From Brevundimonas sp. UBA986 (lineage in GTDB: Bacteria; Pseudomonadota; Alphaproteobacteria; Caulobacterales; Caulobacteraceae): a stretch of DNA of 10,079 nt. A program made the translations under genes and the position numbers. This document shows, piece by piece, positions 1-6,668 of this stretch; position 1 is the first letter of the stretch; every line of letters starts with the position of its first letter. The stretch covers positions 12,593 through 22,671 of the forward strand of contig DBBK01000096.1 in the NCBI GenBank assembly GCA_002292165.1. Direction: 5' to 3'. The notes beneath the pieces were generated by a model that did not search any database, was not told the origin of the DNA, and saw only the letters and a list, made by a program, of their open reading frames with translations.

Positions 1-1
1 G

Positions 2-307
2 CGCCAGCCGGTCATGATCTTCGACGAGGTCGATCAGGGTGTCGGCGGCGCCGTCGCCGAGGCCGTGGGCCAGCGCCTCAAGCGGCTGTCGACCGGCGCC
101 CAGGTCCTGGTCGTGACCCACAGCCCCCAGGTCGCCGCCGGCGGCCATGCCCACTGGAAGGTGATGAAGTCCGACAAGGACGGCGCCACCACAACCACTG
201 TCGTCGCCCTCGACGATGTCCGCCGTCAGGAAGAGATCGCCCGGATGCTGTCCGGCGCGACCATCACCGACGAGGCTCGCGCCGCGGCTCGCGCCCTGAT
301 CGGCTGA
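2..307 (+). CDS. recN: DNA repair protein RecN, C-terminal part (5' end outside window)
   Basis: RecN is an SMC-like ATPase that acts in the cytoplasm on double-strand breaks and supports RecA-dependent recombination. Only the last ~101 residues are present; the frame is open from base 2. Visible motifs are the Walker B and D-loop segment (PVMIFDEVDQGVGG, positions 8-49) and the switch histidine motif (QVLVVTHSPQVAA, about 101-139). These are the C-terminal half of the split ABC ATPase head that RecN forms around a coiled coil. The tail ends in an alanine-rich helix (TITDEARAAARALIG), as RecN usually does, and the stop is TGA at 305-307. The Walker A, coiled coil and signature motif lie upstream of the window. 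Identification is firm because VTHSPQVAA following FDEVDxGVGG is diagnostic. Confidence 0.95.
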   Translation, partial: RQPVMIFDEVDQGVGGAVAEAVGQRLKRLSTGAQVLVVTHSPQVAAGGHAHWKVMKSDKDGATTTTVVALDDVRRQEEIARMLSGATITDEARAAARALIG

Positions 308-333
308 CGCCCCCGATCCACCGATGCCTCGAT

Positions 334-357
334 GCGGGTCCCGGTTGTCCGGCCCGC
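334..357 (+). terminator. Candidate recN transcription terminator hairpin
   Basis: A GC-rich hairpin lies 27 nt after the recN stop. GCGGG (334-338) pairs with CCCGC (353-357), and CCGG (341-344) with CCGG (349-352). The loop is TTGT and there is a two-base bulge at 339-340. No T-tract follows directly, so it is either a weak intrinsic terminator or a 3'-end stabilising structure. Confidence 0.4.
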
Positions 358-439
358 TGAGAACGCGCGTCGGTCAGCCGCCTCCCTTTTATTGCAATGC
401 TGAAACGGACGGGGGCGGACTCTGCCCCTCCAGGGTTGC

Positions 440-468
440 TCACACGCAAAATCCAGCCATTGGTGTGA
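440..468. repeat. Inverted repeat TCACAC...GTGTGA in the TBDR leader
   Basis: TCACAC (440-445) and GTGTGA (463-468) are exact inverted copies separated by 17 nt. ACGCAAA also occurs twice in direct orientation (444-450 and 473-479). This could be an operator or an RNA hairpin with a large loop; six-base arms can also arise by chance. Confidence 0.3.
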
Positions 469-569
469 CTAAACGCAAAGGTTGTTCATGCTTGCCGAAA
501 GTTGGTCCGCACAATGAGGAGATATAACCTTTTTCATACGAAACCGGCCTTTTCGACTATTGACACATG

Positions 570-583
570 AAAAGCACGCTTTT
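570..583. repeat. Short inverted repeat AAAAGC-AC-GCTTTT
   Basis: AAAAGC (570-575) and GCTTTT (578-583) form an exact inverted repeat with a two-base centre, within the most AT-rich part of the leader and just after the TTGACA at 560-565. In RNA it would be a stem of five pairs with a CACG loop, followed by T-rich then A-rich sequence. It may be a regulator site or a small hairpin. Confidence 0.3.
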
Positions 584-620
584 TCGAATAACATCGATAC
601 AACCTCAATTACACATATGG

Positions 621-643
621 CCAAGCTTGACGTGTCAGCTTGG
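621..643 (+). promoter_or_regulatory. Hairpin/operator-like inverted repeat before the TBDR start
   Basis: CCAAGCT (621-627) and AGCTTGG (637-643) are exact inverted copies around a nine-base centre that itself contains TGAC/GTCA symmetry. The element ends about 80 nt before the start codon, so it would lie either in the 5' untranslated RNA as a hairpin or over the promoter as an operator. Which one depends on the unknown transcription start. Confidence 0.4.
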
Positions 644-725
644 TGAAATGTTTGTGTCCCCATCGCGGCGTCTCTGCGTCAGGGATGCGAACGAGCTTCA
701 CAGCTCAATTTGAGAAATGGTTGTT

Positions 726-3700
726 ATGCGAAACCGCTTGCTGGCCTCTACGATCTTCACCACGGCCATTGCCCTGGGCGCTCCCGCCCTGGCCCAAACC
801 GCCCCGGAGCCGGTCGCCGGCGCCCAGGACGACGCCACCACCGTCGAGGAAGTCGTCGTCACCGGCTCGCGCATCCGTCGCGACGCCGTCAATGCCCCGA
901 CCCCGCTGATCCAGATCTCGCAGGACCAGCTGCTGACCACCGGCCAGTCGACCGTGATCGACTACCTGGCCACCATCCCGGCCCTGTCGAACTCGGTGGT
1001 TCCGTCGGACACCACGGGCTCGAACCTGGGTGACGGCGGCCTGTCGCTGCCGAACCTGCGCTCGCTGGGCTCGAACCGCACCCTGACCCTGGTCGACGGC
1101 CGTCGCCACGTCGGCTCGTCGGGCGGTTCGCTGTCGGTCGACATCGACACCATCCCGCGCCTGCTGATCCAGAACATCGAAATCGTCACCGGCGGCGCCT
1201 CGTCGGTTTACGGCGCCGACGCCGTCTCCGGCGTGCTGAACTTCATCCTGAAGAAGGACTTCGAAGGTCTCGAGATTGACGCCAACTACGGCCAGATCAA
1301 CCAGGACGGCCAGGCCAACCGCCGCATCTCGGCGCTGATCGGCAAGAATTTCTTCGACGACCGTCTGAACGTCTACGCCCACGCCGAGTACGAGAAGATC
1401 GACGAGGTCACCTCGCTGGACATCGACTGGCTGCGCCGCGCCCCGGTCCGCATCGGCGTTGACGCTGACCGGGCCAGCCGTCCCGACGACGGCATCCTTG
1501 ACGCCCGCCTGTTCACTGGCGTCAGCCGTATCGACCGTCCGCGCTGGGGTCAGACCACCCTTGTCAATGTTCAGCAGCCCAGCGACCTGAACAACCCCAA
1601 CGTTCCGTACGAAAACTGCTTCCCGGGCGGCACCGCCGGTAGCTTCAGCTACTCCTCCAACTGCTTCGGCGTCACGCCCGGCAAGACCTTCTGGTACGAC
1701 GGCACGACGGCGCGCTTCGCCAACTTCGGCACTCGCGTCGGCGCCACTGGCGCCAACCGCCCCTACAACATCGGCGGCGACGGCGAGAACCCGGCCGAAT
1801 TCTCGACCGGATCGCGCGTACCCCGTTCGGAATCGCAGCGCTATCAGGTCGGCGCCAACTTCAAGATCACCGACAGCATCACCGCCTATGGTGAAGCCAA
1901 GTATGTGACCGAAGACACCTTCGACGTCGGCCAGCCGACCTTCTTCGACATCGATCTGGTCAACTCCTACGGCGCCGACGAAACCAACTACATCTATGCG
2001 GTGAACAACTTCGACCTGCGCTGGTCGGACAACGCCTTCCTGCCGCAGAACGTCAAGGACGCGATCCGCACCAATCTGGTGCAGACCTATTTGCCGCCGG
2101 TCGCCGGTGCTCCGGGCGCCCTGGGCCCGCAAATCCTGGTCCAGAACGCGCGTCACAGCATGTTCGGTCCGGACCGCACCCAGGACAACACGCGCCAGCT
2201 GCAGCGTTACGTCGCCGGGGTTCGCGGCGATCTGGGCGACTTCGGCTTCGTCAAGAACCTCGATTTCGACATCGGCTACACCTACGGCAAGGTCGAGGTC
2301 GAGAACCGCGAGCGCGGTGTTGACGGCCAACGCTTCGCCCTGGCGATCGACTCGGTCGTCGACGTCGCCGGCGTCGTCAACGGCACGCCGGGCCAGATCG
2401 TCTGCCGCGCCCAGCTGCTCGCCAAGGGCGCCGGTCCGGTCACCGACCAGAACCCCGACTCGGCCAACGCCGGCGGCGACCTGCGCGACACCGCCTACGG
2501 CCGCGCCTCGATCAACGAGTGCCAGCCGCTGAACGTGTTCGGCAAGGGAAACCAGAGCCAGGCCGCGCTCAACTACGTCGACGCGACCATCCACATCACC
2601 GAGCGCAACGAGCAGCAGCAGGGGATCGCCTCGATCTCCGGCAATCTGTGGGACTTCTGGGGCGCCGGCGCCATTGGCCTCGCCCTGGGCGCTGAATACC
2701 GTAAGGAAACCACCGAGGCGACGGGCCGCGACCGCGACACCGCAGGCCGTCTGCTGTTCCTGAACTCAGGCCCGGACTTCCCGGAAGCCAGCTATGACAG
2801 CACCGAGTTCTTCGCCGAACTTTCGGTGCCGCTGTTCCGCGACAGCTTCCTGGGTGAATACGCCGAGCTGAGCGGTTCATACCGCACGTTCGACTACTCC
2901 ACCGTCGGCACCGGCGACGTTTACGGCGTGAACCTGGTCTACCGTCCGATCCCGGACATCACCTTCAAGACCAGCTACAACACCTCGTTCCGCGCCCCGG
3001 ACCTGGGCGAGAACTTCGCGCCGAACAGCCAGACCTTCGCCAACGGCATCGTCGACCCCTGCACCACGCTCAACATCGCGGCGGTCAATGATCAGGCGAC
3101 CAAGACCAACCGGATCAACAACTGTACGGCTTTGGCGACCGCCCAGGGGCTGAGCTTCGACTTCGCCGGCGCCACGCCGCAAAACACCGACGACTTCCGC
3201 CCGAACTACACCTCGGGGATCGCGGGTCTCGCCGGCGGCAACCCGAACCTGAAGCCGGAACAGTCGGACTCCTTCACCTTCTCGACGGCGCTGCGTCCGC
3301 GCTTCATCCCGAACTTCAGCCTGGTGCTCGACTACTATGAGATCACCATCGACGACGTGATCGCGGCGGTCTCGGCCGATACGGCGGCGGCCAACTGCGT
3401 TGACGGTCCTTCGCTGAACGCCGACGCCTGTTCGACCATCTTCCGGACCGGCGGCGTCAGCCCGTTCGCCGTCGGCGGCTTCATCGAGCGTTCGTTCAAC
3501 TACGCCTCGCTCAAGACCCGCGGTCTGGACTTCACGGCCCGCTACCGCATCGACACCGAGGAGATGTTCGGTCGCGACTTCGGTCAGCTGGAATACTCGC
3601 TGGGCGGCTCCTGGCTGATCACCCAGCAGCAGTACCTGAACGAGTCGGATCCGTCGGACTATGACGAGCTGGCCGGAACCCTGTTCTACCCGCGCGTCCG

Positions 3701-4025
3701 CATGACCTCGTCGCTGACCTGGACGCCGAACGAGACCTGGAGCGTGAACTGGACCGCCGACTGGCAGACGGCCCAGAACATCGTCTACGCCCGCGACTAT
3801 GTCTCCAACATGGACTCGCGTCAGCCGAACGAACTGAGCACCGGCAACTTCGTCCGCAACGACTTCACCGTCCGCTACAACGTCAACGACGACCTGATGC
3901 TGCGCGCCGGTGTGGTCAACGCCTTCGACGCCGAACAGGCGCCGTATCTGGGCACGACGCTCTACTCGAACTTCGACCCCTACGGCCGCCGCTTCTTCAT
4001 CGGCCTGAACTACAAGGCCTGGTAA
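726..4025 (+). CDS. TonB-dependent outer-membrane receptor
   Basis: Outer-membrane active transporter that uses TonB-ExbBD energy to import a ligand; 1,099 residues from this start. Residues 1-23 form a signal peptide (MRNRLLASTIF...GAPALA, cut before Q24). The TonB box is VEEVVVTGSRI (about 40-50). The plug domain covers about 58-178 and includes LRSLGSNRTLTLVDGRR and IEIVTGGASSVYGADAVSGV. The rest is a beta-barrel ending DPYGRRFFIGLNYKAW, with a terminal aromatic residue as outer-membrane barrels have. There is no N-terminal STN signalling domain, so it is not a FecA-type transducer. Eight cysteines fall in four close pairs (298/313, 560/599, 779/800, 891/902), probably disulfides in surface loops. 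I chose ATG 726 because GAG at 712-714 is well spaced for it; an in-frame ATG at 717 would add only MVV and lies too close to that site. It is monocistronic, with its own leader and downstream terminators. The substrate cannot be read from the sequence: iron chelate, vitamin, glycan or peptide are all possible. Confidence 0.93.
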   Translation: MRNRLLASTIFTTAIALGAPALAQTAPEPVAGAQDDATTVEEVVVTGSRIRRDAVNAPTPLIQISQDQLLTTGQSTVIDYLATIPALSNSVVPSDTTGSNLGDGGLSLPNLRSLGSNRTLTLVDGRRHVGSSGGSLSVDIDTIPRLLIQNIEIVTGGASSVYGADAVSGVLNFILKKDFEGLEIDANYGQINQDGQANRRISALIGKNFFDDRLNVYAHAEYEKIDEVTSLDIDWLRRAPVRIGVDADRASRPDDGILDARLFTGVSRIDRPRWGQTTLVNVQQPSDLNNPNVPYENCFPGGTAGSFSYSSNCFGVTPGKTFWYDGTTARFANFGTRVGATGANRPYNIGGDGENPAEFSTGSRVPRSESQRYQVGANFKITDSITAYGEAKYVTEDTFDVGQPTFFDIDLVNSYGADETNYIYAVNNFDLRWSDNAFLPQNVKDAIRTNLVQTYLPPVAGAPGALGPQILVQNARHSMFGPDRTQDNTRQLQRYVAGVRGDLGDFGFVKNLDFDIGYTYGKVEVENRERGVDGQRFALAIDSVVDVAGVVNGTPGQIVCRAQLLAKGAGPVTDQNPDSANAGGDLRDTAYGRASINECQPLNVFGKGNQSQAALNYVDATIHITERNEQQQGIASISGNLWDFWGAGAIGLALGAEYRKETTEATGRDRDTAGRLLFLNSGPDFPEASYDSTEFFAELSVPLFRDSFLGEYAELSGSYRTFDYSTVGTGDVYGVNLVYRPIPDITFKTSYNTSFRAPDLGENFAPNSQTFANGIVDPCTTLNIAAVNDQATKTNRINNCTALATAQGLSFDFAGATPQNTDDFRPNYTSGIAGLAGGNPNLKPEQSDSFTFSTALRPRFIPNFSLVLDYYEITIDDVIAAVSADTAAANCVDGPSLNADACSTIFRTGGVSPFAVGGFIERSFNYASLKTRGLDFTARYRIDTEEMFGRDFGQLEYSLGGSWLITQQQYLNESDPSDYDELAGTLFYPRVRMTSSLTWTPNETWSVNWTADWQTAQNIVYARDYVSNMDSRQPNELSTGNFVRNDFTVRYNVNDDLMLRAGVVNAFDAEQAPYLGTTLYSNFDPYGRRFFIGLNYKAW

Positions 4026-4045
4026 GCCCGACCTCTGAAGACCCA

Positions 4046-4073
4046 GACGGGAGGCGTTCCAGCGCCTCCCGTC
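4046..4073 (+). terminator. Hairpin after the TBDR gene
   Basis: An exact 11-bp stem pairs GACGGGAGGCG (4046-4056) with its complement (4063-4073) around a six-base loop (TTCCAG), 20 nt after the TBDR stop. No T-tract follows (ATCGACT), so it probably works as a 3'-end barrier together with the second hairpin about 120 nt further on. Confidence 0.65.
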
Positions 4074-4185
4074 ATCGACTTCCGGCGTATGGAGAGATGC
4101 GTCGGGATCGGGGACTCCCGTTCAGCCGATCGCTCCTTTCTTCCAGAAGGGCGCACCAGGAAGGGCGAAGAAGGATATCCCGCGA

Positions 4186-4230
4186 AAAAGAAGGCCCGAC
4201 GGACATCGCCCCATGTCCGCCGGGCCTTTT
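4186..4230. terminator. Bidirectional intrinsic terminator between convergent genes
   Basis: AAGGCCCG (4191-4198) pairs with CGGGCCTT (4221-4228), and CGGACAT (4200-4206) with ATGTCCG (4213-4219). The loop is CGCCCC, with one mismatch in the stem. The + strand tail is TTTT (4227-4230); the - strand tail is the complement of AAAAAG (4185-4190). This fits termination of both the rightward TBDR transcript and the leftward gene ending at 4269. Confidence 0.85.
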
Positions 4231-4268
4231 CGCATTCTGAAGTCGGGAGAAGAGAGGAGGGCGGGCGC

Positions 4269-5180
4269 TTAGCGGACGCCCAGGATCCAGCCCTCTTCCT
4301 GCTCGACCTGTTCGATCAGCTCGGGCGAGGCGTCTTTCGGCGGACCGAAAGCCTTGGCCAGCTCGCCCTTGTCGTCCAGTTCCGCGAAGGCCACGGCCGT
4401 GGTGCGCACCTGGGCCTGATCCTTGAACTCGCCCTCGGCGACGGTGGTGGGCCACATCGAGGGCCAGACCTCGGCGACCAGAACCGACAGGGGCTCGACG
4501 TCGGCGGCGTCCAGCACGCGCCAGCCCGTGCCGAAGGGCCAGACGGCGGCCGAGGCGCCCAGGCTCTCCAGCAGGCGGCGAACGGCCGGGATGCCGACAA
4601 GGGTCTGGCCGCCGACGGCGCCGGCGCCGTGCATCTGCCAGTTCGACTTCGGCTGCAGCCGGCCCTTGCGCACGGCGTTCTCGGTCGCGCGGTATTCGGG
4701 GATGTCGGCGCCGGCGCCCGCAGGCGGCTTGGTCGTGGTCAGCCAGCGCTGCGCCTGGTTGGCGGGCGAGCCCCAGAAGGGCCAGGCTTCATCCGTCATG
4801 AGACGGTTCATCTTGGCCGCCACCTGATAGCGGTTGTTGGTGTTGTCCGGCTTGTCGACGATGTTGGCCGCGATGAATTTCCACATGGCCGACCAGATAG
4901 GCTCGCCGGTCAGCTTCAGGCGCGCGGCCGTGCCCGTGGGATAGCCCAACGAGAAGTCGAAGCCGACCAGCACCCGGTCGCCGCGCTTGCGATGGTCGGC
5001 CAGGATGGAGGCCAGCAGGGCCTCGCCCTCGGCGCGGGTCGCGACATTGTGGGTCTCGGTATAGAGGCGGAAACGCACGTCGCGCTTGGCCACCCCGATC
5101 CATACGGAGTTCTCGCCGAGTTTCTTGCCCTCGGCGGCGGTCCAGTCAGCGATCACATAGGCGTCGAAAAGGCGGGCCAC
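4269..5180 (-). CDS. DUF429-like protein (RNase H-like fold), function unknown
   Basis: A 303-residue soluble protein with no signal peptide or membrane segment. The pattern resembles DUF429 and related RNase H-fold proteins: an early strand with an acidic residue (AYVIADWTAAE, D12), a second acidic strand (RVLVGFDFSLGYPTG, D75), a late VAEVWPS motif (E237) and a helix beginning KDQAQVRT (D254). These four acidic residues could form a metal-binding centre of the RNase H kind, which is inference. I recall that alphaproteobacterial relatives are sometimes labelled cobalamin biosynthesis protein CbiG; nothing here supports a role in cobalamin synthesis. The start is GTG (5178-5180), chosen because GAGGAG (5187-5192) lies 6 nt upstream and no better start exists. 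It is convergent with the TBDR and shares its terminator. The 77-nt gap to the upstream gene could hold its own promoter, or it could be the third gene of a leftward unit. Confidence 0.7.
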   Translation of the reverse strand: MARLFDAYVIADWTAAEGKKLGENSVWIGVAKRDVRFRLYTETHNVATRAEGEALLASILADHRKRGDRVLVGFDFSLGYPTGTAARLKLTGEPIWSAMWKFIAANIVDKPDNTNNRYQVAAKMNRLMTDEAWPFWGSPANQAQRWLTTTKPPAGAGADIPEYRATENAVRKGRLQPKSNWQMHGAGAVGGQTLVGIPAVRRLLESLGASAAVWPFGTGWRVLDAADVEPLSVLVAEVWPSMWPTTVAEGEFKDQAQVRTTAVAFAELDDKGELAKAFGPPKDASPELIEQVEQEEGWILGVR

Positions 5181-5186
5181 GGCGGG

Positions 5187-5192
5187 CTCCTC
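5187..5192 (-). promoter_or_regulatory. Strong Shine-Dalgarno fixing the GTG start at 5180
   Basis: On the minus strand GAGGAG sits six bases before GTG (5180-5178). It supports the non-ATG start of the DUF429-like gene. Confidence 0.75.
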
Positions 5193-5222
5193 AGAATTAC
5201 TCAGGCACGAAAGGAATGGGGG

Positions 5223-5230
5223 CTTCTAGC
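5223..5230 (-). promoter_or_regulatory. Weak candidate -10 element for the DUF429-like gene
   Basis: On the minus strand GCTAGAAG matches the Caulobacter housekeeping -10 pattern (GCTANAWC) except for the last base, 42 nt before the GTG start. No good TTGACG-type -35 is found at the expected distance, so the call is tentative. Confidence 0.25.
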
Positions 5231-5257
5231 GTTCCCCGTCGCTCGCCGAAAGGGCGA

Positions 5258-5773
5258 TCAGGCCTTCAACAGCGCTTCCAGGTGCGACAGCCAGCGGCGG
5301 CCCAGACGCAGGGCCTCGGCCGGAGAGCCCGTCTGGGCCGGGGCGACGGCGTTCCACAGGCTCAGTTCGAACTCGGGATAGCGGGCGTCCGCGAACATCA
5401 GCCGCAGGGTGACCTGTTCGGCGTCGGGGGCCATGACGTCCAGCGACTTGCGCGGCTCGCCGCGTCGGATGCGCGCCAGGACGTGGCCGTCGACGATGAC
5501 CTCGCCGCCCTCGACCTCTTCGAAGCCGTAGACCAGGCCATGGGCGCCCCGGTCCCACAGGACGGCGATCTGGCCGCCGTCGAAGTCGAGGCCCGCGGCC
5601 CGGCCTTCCGTCGGCGACAGGGCCTCGGCCTCCGGCTGGACGCCCAGGGACTTGAGCAGGGCGCGGCGCATCCGGCGCTCGGGCTCCATCCACCAGTTCA
5701 GCGTCAGGGCGCCGGTGGTCAGGGCCGCGGCGGCGAGGCCGACCAGCAGGATGACCCTGAGCGCCTCGCCCAT
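5258..5773 (-). CDS. Small single-pass membrane protein, function unknown, coupled to xth
   Basis: A 171-residue protein I do not recognise as a named family. Residues about 6-27 form one hydrophobic helix (ALRVILLVGLAAAALTTGALTL), followed by WW and a basic patch (EPERRMRRALLKS). The remainder (about 45-171) is a soluble domain with alternating strand-like segments (GLDFDGGQIAVLWDRGAHG, GEVIVDGHVLARIRRG, VTLRLMFADARYPEFELSLW) and an amphipathic C-terminal helix (AEALRLGRRWLSHLEALLKA). Few basic residues precede the helix and a basic patch follows it, so the positive-inside rule slightly favours a cytoplasmic C-terminal domain; the topology is uncertain. The ATG (5773-5771) shares its A with the xth TGA stop, so translation is probably coupled. 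The frame stays open upstream into xth, but that part is a shadow of xth. A 5-bp hairpin (TCGCC/GGCGA, 5243-5257) follows the stop directly. Confidence 0.75.
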   Translation of the reverse strand: MGEALRVILLVGLAAAALTTGALTLNWWMEPERRMRRALLKSLGVQPEAEALSPTEGRAAGLDFDGGQIAVLWDRGAHGLVYGFEEVEGGEVIVDGHVLARIRRGEPRKSLDVMAPDAEQVTLRLMFADARYPEFELSLWNAVAPAQTGSPAEALRLGRRWLSHLEALLKA

Positions 5774-6579
5774 CAGGCGTCGAGAGCCAGTTCGACCACG
5801 ACAGGGACGTGGTCCGAGGGCTTGTCCATGTCGCGGGCGTCGCGGTGGGTCTCCACGTTCCGGAACCGGTCGGCGGCCTGGGGCGACAGCAGGTGGAAGT
5901 CGATGCGGATGCCGTTGTTCCTCTGCCAGGCGCCGGCCTGATAGTCCCAGAAGGTGTAGGTCCCGGGGGGCTGCTCGCCCAGTTCGCCGGCCTCGGACAG
6001 GCCCAGCCACTTCAGCGCCTTGAAGGCGGCGCGGCTCTCGGGCTGGAACAGGGCGTCGCCGACCCAGTCGGCCGGGTTCTTCGCGTCCACCGGCTCGGGG
6101 ATCACGTTGTAGTCGCCGCACAGGACGAAGGGCTCCTCCAGCGCCAGCAGGTCGCGGGCGTGGGCGTTCAGCCGGTCGAACCAGGCCAGCTTGTACGGAA
6201 ACTTGCCGGTGCCCACCGGATTGCCGTTGGGCAGATAGATGGCCCCGACCCGCACCGGGACCGGCGCCTCGACCAGGGCCTCGATATAGCGCGCCTGATC
6301 GTCGTCGGCGCCGTCGGGCCCCGCGCCCTCCGCTCCGGGCAGGCCGCGCCGGATGTCGCTGAGGGGGAATTTCGAGAGGATGGCCACGCCGTTGTAGGTC
6401 TTCTGGCCGTGGGTCTCGACGTTGTAGCCCAGCCGCTCGAACTCTTCGCGCGGGAATTTCTCGTCGATCGTCTTGATCTCCTGGAAGCAGACGACATCGG
6501 GCGCGGCCGCCTCAAGCCAGGCCAGCACCGTCGGCAGACGGGCGTTGACCGAGTTCACATTCCAGGTGGCGATACGCAT
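5773..6579 (-). CDS. xth: Exodeoxyribonuclease III (AP endonuclease, EEP superfamily)
   Basis: Base-excision repair enzyme that cuts DNA 5' to abasic sites and degrades one strand from 3' ends with Mg2+. The 268-residue length is normal for the XthA family. The active-site motifs appear in order: N7 in MRIATWNVNS, E34 in VVCFQEIK, Y115 in AIYLPNGNPVGTGKFPYK, D156 and N158 in CGDYNV, D227 in RIDFHLLS, and the D256-H257 pair in DKPSDHVPVV. All expected catalytic residues are intact. ATG at 6577-6579 is chosen because MRIATWNVNS is the standard N-terminus; the frame runs further upstream to 6831 only by overlapping the next gene and has no family similarity there. No clear Shine-Dalgarno precedes it, and only 34 nt separate it from the upstream terminator hairpin. 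The next gene downstream overlaps its stop by one base. Confidence 0.96.
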   Translation of the reverse strand: MRIATWNVNSVNARLPTVLAWLEAAAPDVVCFQEIKTIDEKFPREEFERLGYNVETHGQKTYNGVAILSKFPLSDIRRGLPGAEGAGPDGADDDQARYIEALVEAPVPVRVGAIYLPNGNPVGTGKFPYKLAWFDRLNAHARDLLALEEPFVLCGDYNVIPEPVDAKNPADWVGDALFQPESRAAFKALKWLGLSEAGELGEQPPGTYTFWDYQAGAWQRNNGIRIDFHLLSPQAADRFRNVETHRDARDMDKPSDHVPVVVELALDA

Positions 6580-6613
6580 GGCTGCGAGGCTAGGGCGATC
6601 CGTCCGAAAGCGA

Positions 6614-6645
6614 AAGGGCCGCCCCGCTTTCGCGAGGCGGCCCTT
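6614..6645 (-). terminator. Terminator of the cysteine-repeat protein gene
   Basis: AAGGGCCGCC and GGCGGCCCTT form an exact 10-bp stem (6614-6623 with 6636-6645). The inner part adds three more pairs and a TTTC loop. On the minus strand it lies 23 nt after the TAA of the upstream gene and runs out into TCGCTTTCGG, a T-containing but interrupted tail. It also sits directly before xth, so the two genes are probably separate transcription units. Confidence 0.75.
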
Positions 6646-6668
6646 GAAGGCGTCGTCTGTGATGCTTC

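Larger units (their letters stand above)
308..725 (+). other. Long AT-rich leader region upstream of the TBDR gene
   Basis: About 420 nt separate recN from the TBDR start. I see no credible gene: short frames here lack a ribosome site and recognisable protein content. From about 515 to 660 the DNA is clearly richer in A and T than anywhere else in the window, as expected for a promoter and 5' leader. It holds a TTGACA (560-565) and a TTGACG (627-632), either of which could be a -35 element, but neither has a convincing -10 at 16-18 nt. It also holds inverted repeats at 440-468, 539-555, 570-583 and 621-643. The promoter of the receptor must lie here or further upstream; its exact place cannot be fixed by eye. 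Confidence 0.6.

Noticed and set aside
560..594. TTGACA-based sigma70 promoter for the TBDR
   Set aside because: The -35 is good but the bases 16-18 nt downstream (TTTCGAAT) are not a convincing -10, so I did not call a promoter.
469..663. 64-residue minus-strand frame in the TBDR leader
   Set aside because: No ribosome site and no recognisable motif. It owes its length to chance in an AT-rich stretch, though a small peptide cannot be fully excluded.
705..2594. 629-residue open frame on the minus strand inside the TBDR gene
   Set aside because: Its composition (Val, Asp, Arg, Gly and Ala repeats such as VGAVGVDQIDVEEG) is what the complement of a GC-biased gene gives. The forward frame is a clear TBDR, and no ribosome site or domain supports the reverse.
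4146..4167. Direct repeat GAAGGGCG between the two terminators
   Set aside because: Only two short copies in a purine-rich stretch, with no further units; not evidence of a repeat array.
4089..5381. 430-residue plus-strand frame opposite the DUF429-like gene
   Set aside because: It runs through the bidirectional terminator and mirrors the minus-strand gene in a low-information Gly/Arg/Ala-rich sequence; a shadow.
5774..6121. N-terminal extension of the small membrane protein in the same frame
   Set aside because: It lies fully inside xth in another frame, is Arg/Pro-rich, and the ATG at 5773 gives a proper membrane helix and a stop/start overlap.
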